From an uncultured Eubacteriales bacterium (GTDB taxonomy: Bacteria; Bacillota; Clostridia; Peptostreptococcales; Anaerovoracaceae), in contig CACWYF010000072.1 of assembly GCA_902765035.1 (NCBI GenBank), positions 1 to 6,891 on the forward strand: a stretch of DNA of 6,891 bases, written 5' to 3'. Shown here in pieces: positions 5,888 to 6,891 of this stretch; the first letter of the stretch is position 1; each line of letters opens with the position of its first letter. Made by a program: the position numbers and the translations under genes. The notes beneath the pieces are model-generated. The model was not told the DNA's origin and did no database searches. It saw only the letters and a list, made by a program, of their open reading frames with translations.

Positions 5888-6559
5888 TTACTCCTCTCTC
5901 AGCACCCAGCCGGTACCCCATACGGTGTGTATCAGCCTGGTATCGTGCCCTTTGTCGATCTTGCGCCTCAGATAACCGATATAGACATCCACTACGTTGG
6001 TGCCTCCCTCGTAGTCGTAGTTCCACAGGTTGTTCTCGATCATCTCGCGCGAGAGCACGACGCCTTTGTTTCTTATCATATATTCGAGCAAAGCGAATTC
6101 CTTGGACGTGAGGTCTACCGGCTCTCCGCCGCGTGTCACCGTGCGTGAGTCCGTATCCACGACGAGGTCTCCGACGCTGTACTCGTTTGTCTTATTTCCT
6201 GTATACTTCCTGGCCATTACCTTGACCACGGCGCGCAGCTCGTCAAAACTGAAAGGCTTGGTCAGATAGTAGTCACCTCCGGCATTCAGCCCTGTCACCT
6301 TGTCCATAACGCTGTCGCGCGCCGTCAGGAACAGCACAGGTGATGCGCAGCCCCTGTCCCTCAGTCTCTCGACTACAGTGAAGCCGTCCATCTTAGGAAG
6401 ATTTACGTCGAGTATTATCACGTCATAATCCGCTGCCAGTGCGAAGTCGAGAGCTTCCGCTCCGTCATAACAGCTGTCTACGCTGTACTTCTCATCCTCC
6501 ATCGCCTCGCTTATAAGGCGGTTCATGTTCTTCTCGTCTTCTACTACAAGGATCCTCAT
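5888..6559 (-). CDS. OmpR/PhoB-family response regulator
   Basis: This 223-residue regulator has an N-terminal receiver domain and a C-terminal winged-helix DNA-binding domain. Receiver residues are E7/D8 (acidic pair), D51 (phosphoacceptor, in ILDVNLPKMDG), T79 and K101 (LTKPF), so phosphorylation should work. The winged helix spans about 127-222, with LTSKEFALLEYMI and NVVDVYIGYLRRKID as recognition features. Two positions differ from the usual OmpR pattern: AGGDYY (93-98) where GADDY is common, and VWGTGWVL (213-220) where VRGVGYRL is common. The ATG at 6557-6559 is chosen over an upstream ATG at 6564-6566, which is followed at once by TAA. The RBS is GAGAGGA (6570-6576), about 10 nt away. 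It is the first gene of the regulator-kinase operon. Repeated boxes upstream suggest autoregulation. Confidence 0.95.
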   Translation of the reverse strand: MRILVVEDEKNMNRLISEAMEDEKYSVDSCYDGAEALDFALAADYDVIILDVNLPKMDGFTVVERLRDRGCASPVLFLTARDSVMDKVTGLNAGGDYYLTKPFSFDELRAVVKVMARKYTGNKTNEYSVGDLVVDTDSRTVTRGGEPVDLTSKEFALLEYMIRNKGVVLSREMIENNLWNYDYEGGTNVVDVYIGYLRRKIDKGHDTRLIHTVWGTGWVLREE

Positions 6560-6581
6560 GTTACATGGTCCTCTCTCAGTA

Positions 6582-6614
6582 TTTATACAGGACTTTAATT
6601 ACAAAAATAATTCT
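6582..6614 (-). promoter_or_regulatory. Candidate promoter of the regulator-kinase operon, with an overlapping box
   Basis: On the minus strand, TATAAA (6582-6587) lies 23 nt upstream of the regulator start codon. A position 17 nt further upstream (6605-6610) does not resemble TTGACA. Instead an AGAATTAT box (6607-6614) overlaps it, and a second copy lies 13 bp further out. A weak -35 overlapped by a repeated box fits an activator-dependent promoter, perhaps controlled by the regulator it drives. Confidence 0.35.
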
Positions 6615-6703
6615 ACCTGATAATTCTAAGAATTCAATTAGCCGGATGCTGTTTGTGAAATCCTGCAATATTTTTCTGAAAATAACCGTTTTCTAATAAT
6701 TCT
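6607..6703. repeat. Three copies of ATAATTCT in the divergent intergenic region
   Basis: Exact copies of ATAATTCT occur at 6607-6614, 6620-6627 and 6696-6703, with a related GAATTC at 6630-6635. Two copies sit where the -35 elements of the two divergent promoters would be. The stretch is AT-rich, so chance copies are possible, and the 13-bp spacing of the first pair differs from the 10-11 bp typical of OmpR-family direct repeats. Apart from these boxes and the candidate promoters, the 252-bp gap 6560-6811 holds nothing I can identify. Confidence 0.35.
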
Positions 6704-6724
6704 CTTAATTTCGGGTCCTATACT
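6696..6724 (+). promoter_or_regulatory. Candidate promoter for the plus-strand gene
   Basis: TATACT (6719-6724) matches 5 of 6 bases of the -10 consensus. The -35 position at 17-nt spacing (6696-6701) is occupied by ATAATT, part of an ATAATTCT box, and not by a TTGACA-like element. The direction and the leader of about 80 nt fit the gene starting at 6812. Confidence 0.3.
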
Positions 6725-6811
6725 ACAACCATCAGATGAAAACCGAGCACCGTCATCAAAGGCGGAGCTTATAGGATAAACAATATCTCAAAGATAAAGG
6801 AGGAAATGAAA

Positions 6812-6891
6812 ATGAATAACAGCTTCACAACGATCTATACAATCATCACAAAGGCAGCCACAGAGGCAGGCATCAGGGACAACGAGAATTA
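6812..6891 (+). CDS. Start of an unidentified plus-strand gene, cut by the window edge
   Basis: A strong ribosome binding site, AGGAGG (6798-6803), lies 8 nt before the ATG at 6812-6814. A second in-frame ATG at 6806 is only 2 nt from it and is too close. The frame stays open for 26 codons to the window end, beginning MNNSFTTIYTII and continuing TKAATEAGIRDNEN. The final two bases, TA, leave the next codon undecided, so it could be a stop. I do not recognise the protein, and the visible part has no clear signal peptide or membrane helix. It is divergent from the two-component operon and is separated from it by 252 bp, so it is a natural candidate target of that system. Confidence 0.6.
   Translation, partial: MNNSFTTIYTIITKAATEAGIRDNEN

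Noticed and set aside
6735..6773. Short plus-strand upstream frame of 12 codons (MKTEHRHQRRSL) in the leader of the 6812 gene
   Set aside because: There is no ribosome binding site before its ATG, and such short frames are expected by chance.

Overview
The window looks like chromosomal DNA of a low-to-mid GC Gram-positive anaerobe, most likely of the Clostridia. The reasons are strong AGGAGG-type ribosome binding sites, Rho-independent terminators, an RNA attenuator in front of a small transporter gene, and the protein families present. The species cannot be named from the sequence. Every complete gene lies on the minus strand. Only the last ~80 bases hold the start of a plus-strand gene.

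Read in the minus-strand transcription direction (right to left), the order is as follows. First is an OmpR-family response regulator (5888-6559), followed 4 nt later by its sensor histidine kinase (4543-5883). A 167-nt gap with a good promoter leads to an opine dehydrogenase-type NAD(P)-dependent oxidoreductase (3143-4375), which ends at a clear Rho-independent terminator. Next is a class-3-like aldehyde dehydrogenase (1563-2990) with its own candidate promoter. After it comes a decayed LysR-type regulator remnant (1188-1560), missing its DNA-binding half and carrying a frameshift. An HD-domain phosphohydrolase (523-1185) starts 2 nt after the remnant's stop codon. Last is a guanidinium exporter of the SMR family (65-379), preceded by a structured leader with an intrinsic terminator that ends right at its ribosome binding site.

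The best functional story is at the left end. The exporter has all five substrate-pocket residues I expect of the Gdx subtype (E13, W16, S42, Y59, W62), and its leader can form either a terminator or a competing short hairpin. That is the layout of a guanidine-sensing riboswitch that switches transcription on. I favour the guanidine-IV (mepA-motif) type but cannot confirm it without a covariance search. The oxidoreductase and aldehyde dehydrogenase may act in the same amino-acid or opine metabolism, but nothing in the sequence proves a shared pathway. The two-component system has an AT-rich upstream region with repeated ATAATTCT boxes placed at the expected -35 positions of two divergent promoters. 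This suggests that it regulates both itself and the plus-strand gene cut off by the window edge.

The main oddities are the frameshifted LysR remnant, an arginine-rich insertion of about 50 residues in the opine dehydrogenase-like protein, and the attenuator leader. No CRISPR array, insertion sequence, tRNA or rRNA is visible.
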